Shown here piece after piece: positions 44,656 to 54,146 of a stretch of DNA of 64,000 nt (the stretch's first letter is position 1; the number at the start of each line of letters is the position of its first letter). Below the pieces are notes generated by a model that was given only the letters and a program-made list of their open reading frames with translations, had not been told where the DNA came from and did no database searches. Source of the stretch: Algoriphagus sp. Y33 (GTDB lineage: Bacteria; Bacteroidota; Bacteroidia; Cytophagales; Cyclobacteriaceae). The DNA is taken from the NCBI RefSeq assembly GCF_014838715.1, contig NZ_CP061947.1, positions 3,658,001 to 3,722,000 on the forward strand, read 5' to 3'. The position numbers and the translations under genes are program-made.

Positions 44656-46812
44656 TTAAATTACAAATCTCCATATCAGTTTGCCTAAAATGGTTGTTCT
44701 TTCCAGTTCCCAGTTATTCCCTGAAGTGTCGTAGGCCTGGTTGACTATGAAAAAGAAATCAGCCCCGATAATGGGAATCCATTGCAGGCGAAAATTGAGG
44801 ATGGCTTCTTCATCTTCGCTGTTCCATTGGGAGAACAGGGAACCAAACAAATTCGGGTTGACTGCATATTCCATCCGGCTTCCGATCAGGTCGGTATCAA
44901 AACTTCCTTCCGGTAAGTCAATCCAGTTTTTCTCATAGTTAGCGCCAATTTTAAAATAGCGGCTTGTCCTCCATGAAAGTTCATAGGTGCTTTCTGTGCT
45001 TTTACCCAGAAAAAAATCTCCCCAGTTGATGCGGGTATAAACCGACCAGGTGCGTCCACTGAATGTAGCGGCTTGTATTTCCATCCGGTTGTACCAGTAA
45101 TCGCCTTCAGGTATGGTAACTCCTTCTTTGATCTGAAAAGGTTCTCGCAAGCCTTCTGCCTTCCTTTGCAGGTTAAACTCAAAAAATTCCCCGCTGCGTG
45201 TCTCAAAGCCCAAAGGCCGTATCTCATAGGAAAAAGATTGTAATTCTCCGGTATCATCAAAGATAAAGTAATTCATATCAAACCCCTTAAAGCTGAACTG
45301 CCGAATCCATTTCAGAAAGTTTTTAGGCCGGGGTTTCCATTCTAGTTCAGCATAAAACTCCTGGAAATTGTCCCTGCGCAGGAATCCTACTTCCGGGTTG
45401 AAAGAGGGTGCGCTTCGTTGCCAGGACATGTCAAATTCCACTTTGTCGTTGGGATAGCTCAGATATATGCGATGCGCATTGGCTTTACGGTCAAAATCCC
45501 TGGAATCAATATTTTGGGTAAAAGCAGCCCCAATGTTCAGGTTTTTGTCTCCGAATAGTCTGGATATACTGTATAACCCGTAAGCACCTGTTGTGCTGTG
45601 CAGTCGGCCATTTTCGTATTTGTTGGCTGATAGCACGCCCACTGATGACTGTTCCAGGACATCCTGACGCCAACTCAATACGGAATAGTTGGCAGACGGA
45701 ATGCTGTTACGGCTTGCTGTCTGCATAGACAATGCTCCCAGGGTAGATTTTTTTATCTTCCCCAAAACCCTCGCTCCGGCAATTATCGGAACGGTGGAGC
45801 GGTCTTCCGCCAGCCCTATTCTGCGGCTGTAAAAGGGGATGATTTTATCACCCATTCCCATATCGAAAAAGTCCTGCCCCTCCAGGAAAAACTCCCTGCG
45901 CTCCAGAAAGAACAGGGGAAAGCGCGTCAAGTTGATCTGCTGGCGGTCGGCCTCTACCTGGGCAAAATCGGTGTTAAAGGTCAGATTCATACGGAGGGTA
46001 GGTGTAATGAGGTAGTTGATGTCCCCGCCGGCATTCAGTTGGTTTTCGGTTTTACCGGGGACAAGTTCACTCCCGCCAATGGCATAGGGCTTTATCTCGA
46101 TAAAATCCTTGCTGACGATGCTGTCCAGACCAGCCAGCGTGCCTGCCCTGTTCAGCAGTTCCAGTTCGGAATCCCTTGACCAGCCTTGCCAGAGCACTTG
46201 TTCACGCTTTCTGCGGATATTCCGCTCGAAGTTGATCCCCCATATGTGCCTATTAGTATCTGTGGGGAATTTTAGAGTGGAAAAAGGGATGGCTATTTCT
46301 GCAAACCAGCCTTCGTCAGTAATAGTGGTTTTGGCATCCCAAACCCCATTCCAGAACTCATTTTCGGATTCCCCGTTATTGATTACCTGCACGTCGGCCC
46401 TGGCACCATTGGGGTTGATTACAAAAAGAAATCCGTTACGGTCGTCATTATAGGTATCAATGATCACTTCGAAGTTGTCTTCCAGATCAAAATCAAAGTC
46501 CCGCTTCATCTCACGGGCCACCAGTTTTTGGGGCTCCCTGTCATATCCCCAAAAACCGATATAAAGAGTTTTAGCTGTATAGATAACGGCAACTTCTGTT
46601 CTTTCGGTGGCTGGTTCACCGATATTGAGTTCCCTTTGGGTAAAATTGCTGATCGGCATTGCCTGTTGCCAGACGGGTTCATTAAGCTGACCGTCCAGAC
46701 GGATGGGTTCATTTGAGAATAATGCGTAAATCGTATCCGGTCTACTGGTCTGGGCCATGCAGGTAGCATTGCAAATGGCCCAAACTAGAAACGTGATAAG
46801 GAAACGGCTCAT
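44656..46812 (-). CDS. DUF5916 outer-membrane protein with CBM9-like N-terminal domain
   Basis: A 718-residue protein with a signal peptide (cleavage near CMAQT). An N-terminal carbohydrate-binding family 9-like domain (IRLDGQLNEPVWQQA, about 25-210) is followed by a beta-barrel-like region with alternating aromatic strands ending in GKLIWRFVI. Found across Bacteroidota; function unknown. It sits between the RND adaptor gene and the iron-type ABC genes with short spacers, so it may give outer-membrane passage for the same substrate (inference). Confidence 0.82.
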   Translation of the reverse strand: MSRFLITFLVWAICNATCMAQTSRPDTIYALFSNEPIRLDGQLNEPVWQQAMPISNFTQRELNIGEPATERTEVAVIYTAKTLYIGFWGYDREPQKLVAREMKRDFDFDLEDNFEVIIDTYNDDRNGFLFVINPNGARADVQVINNGESENEFWNGVWDAKTTITDEGWFAEIAIPFSTLKFPTDTNRHIWGINFERNIRRKREQVLWQGWSRDSELELLNRAGTLAGLDSIVSKDFIEIKPYAIGGSELVPGKTENQLNAGGDINYLITPTLRMNLTFNTDFAQVEADRQQINLTRFPLFFLERREFFLEGQDFFDMGMGDKIIPFYSRRIGLAEDRSTVPIIAGARVLGKIKKSTLGALSMQTASRNSIPSANYSVLSWRQDVLEQSSVGVLSANKYENGRLHSTTGAYGLYSISRLFGDKNLNIGAAFTQNIDSRDFDRKANAHRIYLSYPNDKVEFDMSWQRSAPSFNPEVGFLRRDNFQEFYAELEWKPRPKNFLKWIRQFSFKGFDMNYFIFDDTGELQSFSYEIRPLGFETRSGEFFEFNLQRKAEGLREPFQIKEGVTIPEGDYWYNRMEIQAATFSGRTWSVYTRINWGDFFLGKSTESTYELSWRTSRYFKIGANYEKNWIDLPEGSFDTDLIGSRMEYAVNPNLFGSLFSQWNSEDEEAILNFRLQWIPIIGADFFFIVNQAYDTSGNNWELERTTILGKLIWRFVI

Positions 46813-46824
46813 ACCATACCCGAG

Positions 46825-47898
46825 TTAGTTGATGGACATTCCCTCAATCATTTCCTCATTGGGCTGCAAGAGGATGTGATCCCCGGCACCAAGTGCGCCA
46901 AACACCTCTATCGTGCTTTCGCTTTTCATGCCTGTTTTTACTTCTACCCATTTCAGCTTACCATCCACTATCTTTCCCACAGCTTTTCTGCGCAGGGTGG
47001 TCAATACCGCGCTGTGAGGTACCCATATACTTTCATCGGTACGCTGAACGTTCAACTGTACTTCGGCAAAAAGCCCGGCATTTAGCTCTCCTTTTTGATT
47101 GTTCACAATAAATTCCCACATCTCCGTGCGGGTGCCCGGATCGATGCTCCTGGCCCTCCTATAATAATCTGCTTTGAACCATCTCCCAGGGAAAGATTCT
47201 ACATTAAACGTAGCAGAATCCTTTGCAAGGGAACTTCCGGTCAGTGCTTCCGGCACCGGTACTTTTAACCGTAATCTTTGATTGTTTTCGATCACCAGTA
47301 AAGATGCTTCCTTGTTTCCTCCCACAAGGTTTCCCGGGTCGGTAGTCCTTTGGGTGATCACTCCGTTGAAAGGTGCCCGGATAGTAAGATAATCCAGCAA
47401 CTGCTGTTTTGCCCTTGCTGTATGTTCTGCCGCCACCAGCCGGGTGCTGTCTGCCATGGCTTTGTTCATTGCCCTGATAAGATCCGATTCTGAAACCGCC
47501 CCGGGCTTACCGGAGGCTTTCATCAGCCGCTCAAAGACATCTTTACTGCCCATGTAATCGGCACGGGCAGAAGCTGCCTCGCTTTGAGCCTCAGCGTAAG
47601 CAGCATCGATTTCCGGTGCCTGTATTTTCACCAGGACTGTTCCATTTGCTACTTGATCACCAATATCTACCAGCACCTCGCGTACGTACCCCTGCACTCT
47701 GGCATTAAGGTGCGCTTTCTCAAAAGCATGCAGCTCTGCGGGAAGAGTTAGGGCATATGGAGCATTTTCGTAACCCAGCGTTATGGTCTCCGCTTTTTGA
47801 GTAGGCCTCTCTTTACTTTCCGTACTCCTATTTTCAGCAGTGTTCGAACAGGCTGAGATAATGGCTACATATAAAATTGGCAGGATATATTTTTTCAT
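46825..47898 (-). CDS. RND efflux periplasmic adaptor subunit (AcrA/HlyD family lipoprotein)
   Basis: A 357-residue protein with a lipobox (IISAC). A lipoyl half-motif pair (NARVQGYVREVLVDIGDQVANG and LTIRAPFNGVITQRTTDPG) surrounds a short helical hairpin, and a C-terminal membrane-proximal domain includes VPHSAVLTTLRRKAV. It connects the inner-membrane pump at 47943-51077 to the TolC channel at 51081-52454. It lies 44 bp downstream of the pump gene. Confidence 0.9.
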   Translation of the reverse strand: MKKYILPILYVAIISACSNTAENRSTESKERPTQKAETITLGYENAPYALTLPAELHAFEKAHLNARVQGYVREVLVDIGDQVANGTVLVKIQAPEIDAAYAEAQSEAASARADYMGSKDVFERLMKASGKPGAVSESDLIRAMNKAMADSTRLVAAEHTARAKQQLLDYLTIRAPFNGVITQRTTDPGNLVGGNKEASLLVIENNQRLRLKVPVPEALTGSSLAKDSATFNVESFPGRWFKADYYRRARSIDPGTRTEMWEFIVNNQKGELNAGLFAEVQLNVQRTDESIWVPHSAVLTTLRRKAVGKIVDGKLKWVEVKTGMKSESTIEVFGALGAGDHILLQPNEEMIEGMSIN

Positions 47899-47942
47899 GC
47901 ATCTAAATTTTTACGCTTTGTCAGGTATCAAATAAATTTTTG

Positions 47943-50900
47943 CTATTGTCCGAAATAAGTACTTTGCTCATCATCCGGATCCAGTGATATACTTTTGTAG
48001 TGTTTATGGCCGATCAGTTGCCAGTAAATGGCAGGCAGTATAAACACAGTAGCAAATACGGAGAACAGCAATCCGCCAATCACGGCTATCCCCAGCGGAG
48101 CTGTCTGCTCGCCTCCTTCACCCAATCCAAGCGCCATGGGTGTCATACCGGCTATCATGGCAATGCTGGTCATCAGTATGGGTCTCAACCGGTCCTTTAT
48201 TCCTTCCAGATGCGGGTTTTGTATCTGATCTTTCCTGTATTGCTCCACTATGGTAACAAATAATATGGCATTGGCCACTGCCACACCTATGGCCATGATA
48301 CTCCCCATGAAAGATTGGATGTTCAGTGTGTTCCCACTTATCCAAATAAGAAGGAAGGAACCTACTATTACGGCCGGTACGGTAGAAAGCACTGCAAAGG
48401 AAAGCCGGAACGACTGAAAGCTGGCCGCCAGCAGCAGGAAAATCACTGCTACTGCCAGCAAGAGACCGATACTCAGTTCATTGAAGGTTTGGGTAAGGGT
48501 CTCTGCCAGTCCCCTGAATTTTACACTCATTCCAGCCGGTGGCCCTCCCAGAGCTGTTACTTCATGCCGGAGCACCTTAAGGGCACTACCCAGGTCTTTG
48601 TCATGAATGTTTCCGGTAACTGTAATGAACCGCTGCTGGTTGAGACGGTCGTATTCCCCGATCATGGTAGATGCTTCCCATTTGCTGACATCACCCACAT
48701 AGACGGTTTTTCCGTTTTCCGATTTAAGCGGTACCTTTTCAATAGCATCAGGTTGATCTACCAGATATTGGGGAAACTCCACCTGCACCTGGTAGGCATT
48801 TCCCGAACTGGCATCCAGCCAGTAGTTGGGCTGAGTGAAACGACTGGAAGAGGTGGCGGCTGTTACCGAGCGGCTGATGTCTTCTATGGTAATTCCTAGC
48901 TGGCCGGCACGGACACGGTCATACTCCAGGTCAATAGAAGGGTAATTCAGTGGAATACCAAACTGAACATCCCGCATAAAAGATAACCCTTCAATTCTGT
49001 TCTTTATTTCTTCGGCAAATTTTCGCGATTCAGAAAGGTCCTTACCCTGCACGGCAATTTCCACCGACGTATTTGCCCCCTGGCTCATCACCTGATCTAC
49101 CAGATCGGCAGGTTCGAAGGACAGGCGCATTTCAGGTAGGGTTTCCACCGTCCTTTTTCTGAGCTTTTCCTTGAGGTCGTCCAAGTCTTGTCCTGCTTCT
49201 TTCAGTTTGATCTTTACAACTGCTTCATGCGGACCGCTTGTCCATAAAAAAATGGTATTGACCGGATAACTGGGCGGTTGGATACCGACAAATGCGGAAG
49301 TGATCTCTACATTTTCTTTGCCGGCCACCTCATTTACGAGTTCCAGGAACTGCTTTGTTTTCTCTTCGGTGTTTTCAATACGGGTGCCATCTGGCAGCCT
49401 TAGCCGGACCTGTAACTGTCCTGAGTTGACCTTAGGAAATATTGCTGTTCCGGTAAACTGCCAGAGAGCCCCAAGCATGGCAATAATGACTACCAGATAG
49501 CTGCCAACAGTCCATGCTCTCTTATCTGTGATATTCTTTACATACCCTGTGATTCTATCACGAAACCGATGAAACTTTCCATTCTCATTTTGTGGGACAT
49601 GATCTTTTAAAAACCAATTGGTAAGAATGGGCACCATCGTCTGGGAAAGCAGGAATGAGGCAATCATGGCGAAACCTACCGCCAGGGTAAGCGGCAAAAA
49701 CATGGCCCGGGGCGTGCCACTCATAAAAAATGACGGAACAAATACAGCAAGGATACTGATCAGGATGAGGAGTTTGGGCAAGGCAATTTCCTTGCACGCA
49801 TCCAAAATGGCCCGTGCTTTCTTCTTGCCCATTTCCTGATGTCGGTGTATGTTTTCAATCGTCACAGTCGATTCATCTACAAGAATACCTATCGCCAGTG
49901 CCAGTCCGCCCAATGTCATGATGTTGATTGTCTGTCCGGCCAGATAAAGGCACACTATTGCCGATAATATGGCAAGCGGTATGGTGAGGATCACTATAAG
50001 TGCACTGCGCCTGTCACCCAGGAACAGCAATACCATAAGGCCGGTAAACATTGCGCCCAGTACCCCTTCAAAGGACAGGGTTTTCAGCGAGTTGATCACA
50101 TAGCCCGATTGATCAAATTCATAACTCACTTTGATATCATCAGGCACAGCGGCCTGCATGTCCGGAAGGTTGGCCTTGATCTGCTTTACCACATCCCAGG
50201 TGGAAGCGCTCGCCCGCTTGGTTACCGGGATATACACCGAACGGCTGCCATTGATCAGGGCATAGCCAGAGGCCACATCGGATCCGTTTTGAACCTCGGC
50301 AACATCCCGGACATAAACAGCCGGCCCGGAGCCTTTCTTCAATGGGATATTGGCCAGCTCCTGTATATCACTAACCACTGTATTCTGATTTGCGATCAAG
50401 AGCTTGTCCGCTGTCCGGATGTTTCCTGAGGGAGAAATGGTATTGCCCTTGGCAATGGCCATAACCAGTTCATCCGGACTGATGTTGTAACTGCGCAGTT
50501 TAGAGGGATCTGCCTTAATAAGAACGGTACGTTGGTTTCCACCAAAAGGAGGCGGTGCCGACACGCCTGGAATGGAGGCGAATTTGGGGCGTACTTTAAA
50601 GAGTGCAAGATCTTGTATTTCACCCAATGACCGGGTTTCACTGCTAAAAACCAGTTGGCCAACCGGTGCGCCCCCTCCGTCAAAACGGGTGATGAATGGC
50701 GGTACTGTACCGGGAGGCATAAATGCCCTGGACCGGTTGACCTGGGCCACTACTTCAGCCAGGGCCTGGGACATATCAGTCCCCTCATGAAAGGTGAGCT
50801 TCATCAAGGAAACGCCCTGGATCGTTTTGCTTTCTACTTCTTTTATACCATTGATGTACAGGAAATGATATTCGTAGTAGGAGGTCATAAAACCCTCTAT

Positions 50901-51077
50901 TTGGTCGGGAGCCAAACCTCCGTACGTTTGGGCCACATATATAGTGGGCGTACCCAGCTTCGGGAATATATCGACCGACATGTTCCTGATGGCCAGCACA
51001 GCAAAAAATACGATCGCCAAAAGGGCCACCATGACTGTTACAGGTTTTCTTAATGCGGATATGATTAATTTGATCAT
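47943..51077 (-). CDS. RND efflux transporter permease (AcrB/MdtB-like)
   Basis: A 1044-residue pump with a 12-helix RND layout, N-terminal MSVDIFPKLGTPTIYV and transmembrane-4 motif GILVDESTVTIENI near 395. The usual paired acidic residues of HME pumps are not present in the same form (VDES rather than VDDA). It therefore resembles hydrophobe/multidrug (HAE-type) or unclassified Bacteroidetes pumps. The substrate is unclear; the surrounding chromate and iron genes suggest metals or metal chelates (inference). It is 3 bp after the TolC gene. Confidence 0.9.
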   Translation of the reverse strand: MIKLIISALRKPVTVMVALLAIVFFAVLAIRNMSVDIFPKLGTPTIYVAQTYGGLAPDQIEGFMTSYYEYHFLYINGIKEVESKTIQGVSLMKLTFHEGTDMSQALAEVVAQVNRSRAFMPPGTVPPFITRFDGGGAPVGQLVFSSETRSLGEIQDLALFKVRPKFASIPGVSAPPPFGGNQRTVLIKADPSKLRSYNISPDELVMAIAKGNTISPSGNIRTADKLLIANQNTVVSDIQELANIPLKKGSGPAVYVRDVAEVQNGSDVASGYALINGSRSVYIPVTKRASASTWDVVKQIKANLPDMQAAVPDDIKVSYEFDQSGYVINSLKTLSFEGVLGAMFTGLMVLLFLGDRRSALIVILTIPLAILSAIVCLYLAGQTINIMTLGGLALAIGILVDESTVTIENIHRHQEMGKKKARAILDACKEIALPKLLILISILAVFVPSFFMSGTPRAMFLPLTLAVGFAMIASFLLSQTMVPILTNWFLKDHVPQNENGKFHRFRDRITGYVKNITDKRAWTVGSYLVVIIAMLGALWQFTGTAIFPKVNSGQLQVRLRLPDGTRIENTEEKTKQFLELVNEVAGKENVEITSAFVGIQPPSYPVNTIFLWTSGPHEAVVKIKLKEAGQDLDDLKEKLRKRTVETLPEMRLSFEPADLVDQVMSQGANTSVEIAVQGKDLSESRKFAEEIKNRIEGLSFMRDVQFGIPLNYPSIDLEYDRVRAGQLGITIEDISRSVTAATSSSRFTQPNYWLDASSGNAYQVQVEFPQYLVDQPDAIEKVPLKSENGKTVYVGDVSKWEASTMIGEYDRLNQQRFITVTGNIHDKDLGSALKVLRHEVTALGGPPAGMSVKFRGLAETLTQTFNELSIGLLLAVAVIFLLLAASFQSFRLSFAVLSTVPAVIVGSFLLIWISGNTLNIQSFMGSIMAIGVAVANAILFVTIVEQYRKDQIQNPHLEGIKDRLRPILMTSIAMIAGMTPMALGLGEGGEQTAPLGIAVIGGLLFSVFATVFILPAIYWQLIGHKHYKSISLDPDDEQSTYFGQ

Positions 51078-51080
51078 CTC

Positions 51081-52454
51081 TTATAATTGGTTTAAAAAGA
51101 TTTCCAGGTCAGCATTCACAGCAGCCATATACAGTAATGCTTGCCAGGCTTCCCAATAGGATTTTCGGAGTTCGATTTCTGCTGTTACCAGCTCATTGCG
51201 GGCTTCAATCAGCTCGGTAAAGGTGATGAGACCAGCCTGGTATTGGGATTGTATGGCTTCATAGGCAAACCTGGCATCCTGAAATTGGACAGGGGTTTTC
51301 CCGGCAACGGCCAGTGCCGTTTTTAATGTGTTATCAGTGACGGATTTTTGTTTATCAAGGGCCAGGCGGACCTCTTCCAGTTCCTGTTTACCGGCTTCAG
51401 CTTCCAGTTCCTTTGCTTTCCACTGGGTTTTGAAGCGGATGGTCTGGGTCAGCGGTATGGCCAGTTGTACGCCAATGCCATAATTGAACCGGTTGAGGCT
51501 AAGACCATCGGCAGGGTTTTCGACGAATGTGCTGCCGTTGTTATCCAGCTGCACACCGGAACCCCTGCCATAAGCAGTACCCCATACACTCAGGGTGGGC
51601 ATCCAGCTTAATTTTTCTGCTTTAAACAGATATTGCGAGGTTTTCCACTCAGCCATGGCCACTTGTTCTCCCGGATGGACCATTTCTGAAGATCCTGCTA
51701 ATCGAGGCAGTACGTTAAAAAAAGTAGAATCCATCAGGTTTTCAGGCAAATCAGCCGCAATCAGTTCCGATAACGTTGCCCTGTATTCATAAATAGTGTT
51801 CTGTTGCTGCAGGACCTTAATAGTTGTTTTGGAAAGTTCGGTATGAAAACGTGCCGTATCCACCCCCGAAACCAATCCGGAAGCAGCCAGGTTTACGGCC
51901 TGTCCATAATTTGCTTCGGCTCTTTCCTGATCACTTTCCAGTACATCCAGGATTTGCATGGCAAGCAGATAATTCAGGTAGGTGCCTGATAGTCGCACCT
52001 GGTGTTCCAGCAGGGTAAGGTTGTTCAGGGCTGAACTTGCCTCATAACTGCTTTCGGCTGCCTTTACCTTGTTGCCTCTGCGTCCGAAGGTGTAGGGCTC
52101 CCATTTCATGAGCAACCCGGCAGCCGATCCCCAGACCATATCGTTGAGATTCTCAGTAGATGGGGGACCGCTCACCGGTAAAATGTATTCGGGATAAAAC
52201 ATCCCGGTAAGATTGTTATAAGTCGAATAGTTGACCTGGGCAGAAGCGCTGATATCGGGTATCAATGTACGTCGGGCTGATTTGACCGTTTCTCCCGATG
52301 CCTGTTTCTGCGCCTCTGCGGCAAGAATTCCAGGATAGTTTTTTGTGGCCGTTTCCAATAGCTGTTTTATGGGTACTGCCGTCTGGGAGCGTACTCCCGT
52401 CCCGGCAAATGCCATAATGGCTATCAGCAGGGTGATCTTGAATATTCGAACCAT
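51081..52454 (-). CDS. TolC-family outer-membrane channel
   Basis: A protein of about 457 residues with a signal peptide (KITLLIAIMAFAGTGVRSQ) and two TolC-type helical repeats (SARRTLIPDISASAQVNYSTY, YEAIQSQYQAGLITFTELIEA). It is the first gene of the RND operon. One copy of the 17-bp regulatory motif lies about 43 bp upstream. The ATG at 52454 is the likeliest start; ATG 52472 adds six residues. Confidence 0.9.
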   Translation of the reverse strand: MVRIFKITLLIAIMAFAGTGVRSQTAVPIKQLLETATKNYPGILAAEAQKQASGETVKSARRTLIPDISASAQVNYSTYNNLTGMFYPEYILPVSGPPSTENLNDMVWGSAAGLLMKWEPYTFGRRGNKVKAAESSYEASSALNNLTLLEHQVRLSGTYLNYLLAMQILDVLESDQERAEANYGQAVNLAASGLVSGVDTARFHTELSKTTIKVLQQQNTIYEYRATLSELIAADLPENLMDSTFFNVLPRLAGSSEMVHPGEQVAMAEWKTSQYLFKAEKLSWMPTLSVWGTAYGRGSGVQLDNNGSTFVENPADGLSLNRFNYGIGVQLAIPLTQTIRFKTQWKAKELEAEAGKQELEEVRLALDKQKSVTDNTLKTALAVAGKTPVQFQDARFAYEAIQSQYQAGLITFTELIEARNELVTAEIELRKSYWEAWQALLYMAAVNADLEIFLNQL

Positions 52455-52496
52455 TTTCAATTTTGTGATCAATTCATCACAAACCTATGATCAGAT

Positions 52497-52513
52497 TCTG
52501 TAGAAATATGGGA
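52497..52513. promoter_or_regulatory. 17-bp motif, copy 1 (upstream of RND operon)
   Basis: TCTGTAGAAATATGGGA, identical to the copy at 54119-54135 and one base different from 56133-56149. It lies about 25-60 bp upstream of the tolC-type start. It is probably a binding site for the nearby response regulator (inference). Confidence 0.6.
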
Positions 52514-52561
52514 ATGGGGATGGAAGAGGAGAATCCTGAGTAGGAAGTTGGAAGAGGTGTC

Positions 52562-53911
52562 TTATGAAAAGGCGAAATGATACAGGATCCCGCATATTAC
52601 ACTGACCAGGATTGTTTTCAGCATGTCCCATTTCAGAATGAAATAAACAAAAGCGGCAATAAGTCCAATGACCAAGGAAGGGATGTCAATTGTAGCCCAC
52701 TCCGGGATTAACCACCTTATCCCCAGGGAATGGTTTTCGTTTACTTTTCCAAAAAGCGTATGGATAGCGAACCACACCCCAAGATTGAGTACAACGCCTA
52801 CTACGGCAGCTGTAATTCCGGACAAGGCAGTGGTCAGGTTTTTATTGCCCCTGAGGTATTCTATGTATGGCGCCCCTGTGAATATAAACAGGAAACTGGG
52901 AACAAAGGTAGTCCAGGTTACCAGTAAGGAAGCCAAGATTCCAGCCATCATGGGATCCAGGGAACCAGCAAAACGATAGGCACCCATAAACCCGACAAAC
53001 TGTACGACCTGGATAAGTGGACCCGGTGTTGTTTCTGCCATACCCAGTCCGTCCAGCATTTCGCCGCTTTTCAACCAACCATAGTCTTCCACTGCTTTCT
53101 GAGCGATATAGGCCAATACGGAGTAGGCTCCACCAAAGGTAACCACTGCAGTTTTGCTGAAAAACAGGCCTTCCGAAAAGAAAATGTTCTCCATCCCTAT
53201 CCACAGGGCGATCAGTACTAAGGGCAGTGCCCATAAACTTAAAAAGAGGAGTACGGTTTTCAGGGTCTTTACCGGGGACGGTTTTACCGGCCGTATGTAG
53301 CTGTCTATGAAGTAGCCACTATCTCCATCACTTTTTTCTCCATGTCCCTTGATCACATAAAATTTTTCTTCCCAAAGTTTTCCGCCTATAAAACCTGTTA
53401 AACCGGCTACCACAACGATATAGGGGAAATCGACCTGGAAGAAAAAAATGGCGACAAAAGCCAGTACTGCCATGGTCACCATGACCTCATTTTTTAGTGC
53501 CCTTTTCCCTATTTTGATGACTGCACCAATAACGATGGCCAAAACAGCGGGTTTAATGCCAAAAAATATGGCCGCTACAATTCCTATATCCCGGTATGCC
53601 GCATAAAGAATACTTAGTATTAATATGGAGATAAAACCGGGCAGGACAAACAATATCCCCGCAACCAGTCCACCCTTGCTTCTGTGGAGTAACCAGCCGA
53701 TATAGGTAGCCAGTTGCTGTGCTTCTGGCCCCGGCAATAACATGCAGTAATTGAGAGCGTGCAGAAAGCGGTTCTCACTGATCCATTTTTTCTCCTCGAC
53801 CAGGATTTTATGGATCACGGCAATCTGCCCGGCAGGTCCGCCAAAGCTATTGATAGCTACCCGGACCCAGACTTTGAAGGCTTCTTTAAAGGAGACCTGT
53901 TTATCGATCAT
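52562..53911 (-). CDS. chrA: Chromate efflux transporter ChrA
   Basis: A 449-residue long-chain CHR-family transporter with two homologous halves. The N-terminal half has FGGPAGQIAVIH and LLPGPEAQQLATYIGW, and the C-terminal half has FGGAYSVLAYI and TTPGPLIQVVQFVGF. Long CHR proteins export chromate across the inner membrane, driven by the proton gradient. It lies between the two-component genes and the RND operon, each side separated by a spacer containing a copy of the 17-bp motif. Confidence 0.92.
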   Translation of the reverse strand: MIDKQVSFKEAFKVWVRVAINSFGGPAGQIAVIHKILVEEKKWISENRFLHALNYCMLLPGPEAQQLATYIGWLLHRSKGGLVAGILFVLPGFISILILSILYAAYRDIGIVAAIFFGIKPAVLAIVIGAVIKIGKRALKNEVMVTMAVLAFVAIFFFQVDFPYIVVVAGLTGFIGGKLWEEKFYVIKGHGEKSDGDSGYFIDSYIRPVKPSPVKTLKTVLLFLSLWALPLVLIALWIGMENIFFSEGLFFSKTAVVTFGGAYSVLAYIAQKAVEDYGWLKSGEMLDGLGMAETTPGPLIQVVQFVGFMGAYRFAGSLDPMMAGILASLLVTWTTFVPSFLFIFTGAPYIEYLRGNKNLTTALSGITAAVVGVVLNLGVWFAIHTLFGKVNENHSLGIRWLIPEWATIDIPSLVIGLIAAFVYFILKWDMLKTILVSVICGILYHFAFS

Positions 53912-54146
53912 ATATTATGTCTATATACGTGGTAACAAAGGAACGGCCAAGTGATATTATTCTATATTCCAACAAAAGTTATCCGTGTAATTTTTTAGCA
54001 GGATAGTTACCCCACCTATGATTGCTGAGTTCCTCAAGGAAATTCTTTCTGTTCATCACTTAGGGGATTTTGATTAGGGTATACTAAATTTATCTTTCCG
54101 TCAAAAAAAAGGATCAAATCTGTAGAAATATGGGAAGATAATCAGG
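53912..54146. other. Spacer between histidine kinase and chrA
   Basis: It holds copy 2 of the 17-bp motif. A 25-codon open frame on the minus strand (54056 to 53979, beginning MNRKNFLEEL) has no convincing ribosome site and may be chance. Nothing else is visible. Confidence 0.4.
54119..54135. promoter_or_regulatory. 17-bp motif, copy 2 (upstream of chrA)
   Basis: TCTGTAGAAATATGGGA, an exact copy of 52497-52513. It lies 12 bp past the histidine kinase stop and about 208 bp upstream of the chrA start, so the chrA transcript would have a long leader if this is its promoter region. Confidence 0.6.

Noticed and set aside
48315..48899. 194-codon plus-strand open frame inside the RND pump gene
   Set aside because: It lies wholly opposite a well-supported pump gene and has low-complexity, family-free sequence.
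53979..54056. 25-codon minus-strand open frame between chrA and the kinase
   Set aside because: Too short, no clear ribosome site, no recognised sequence.
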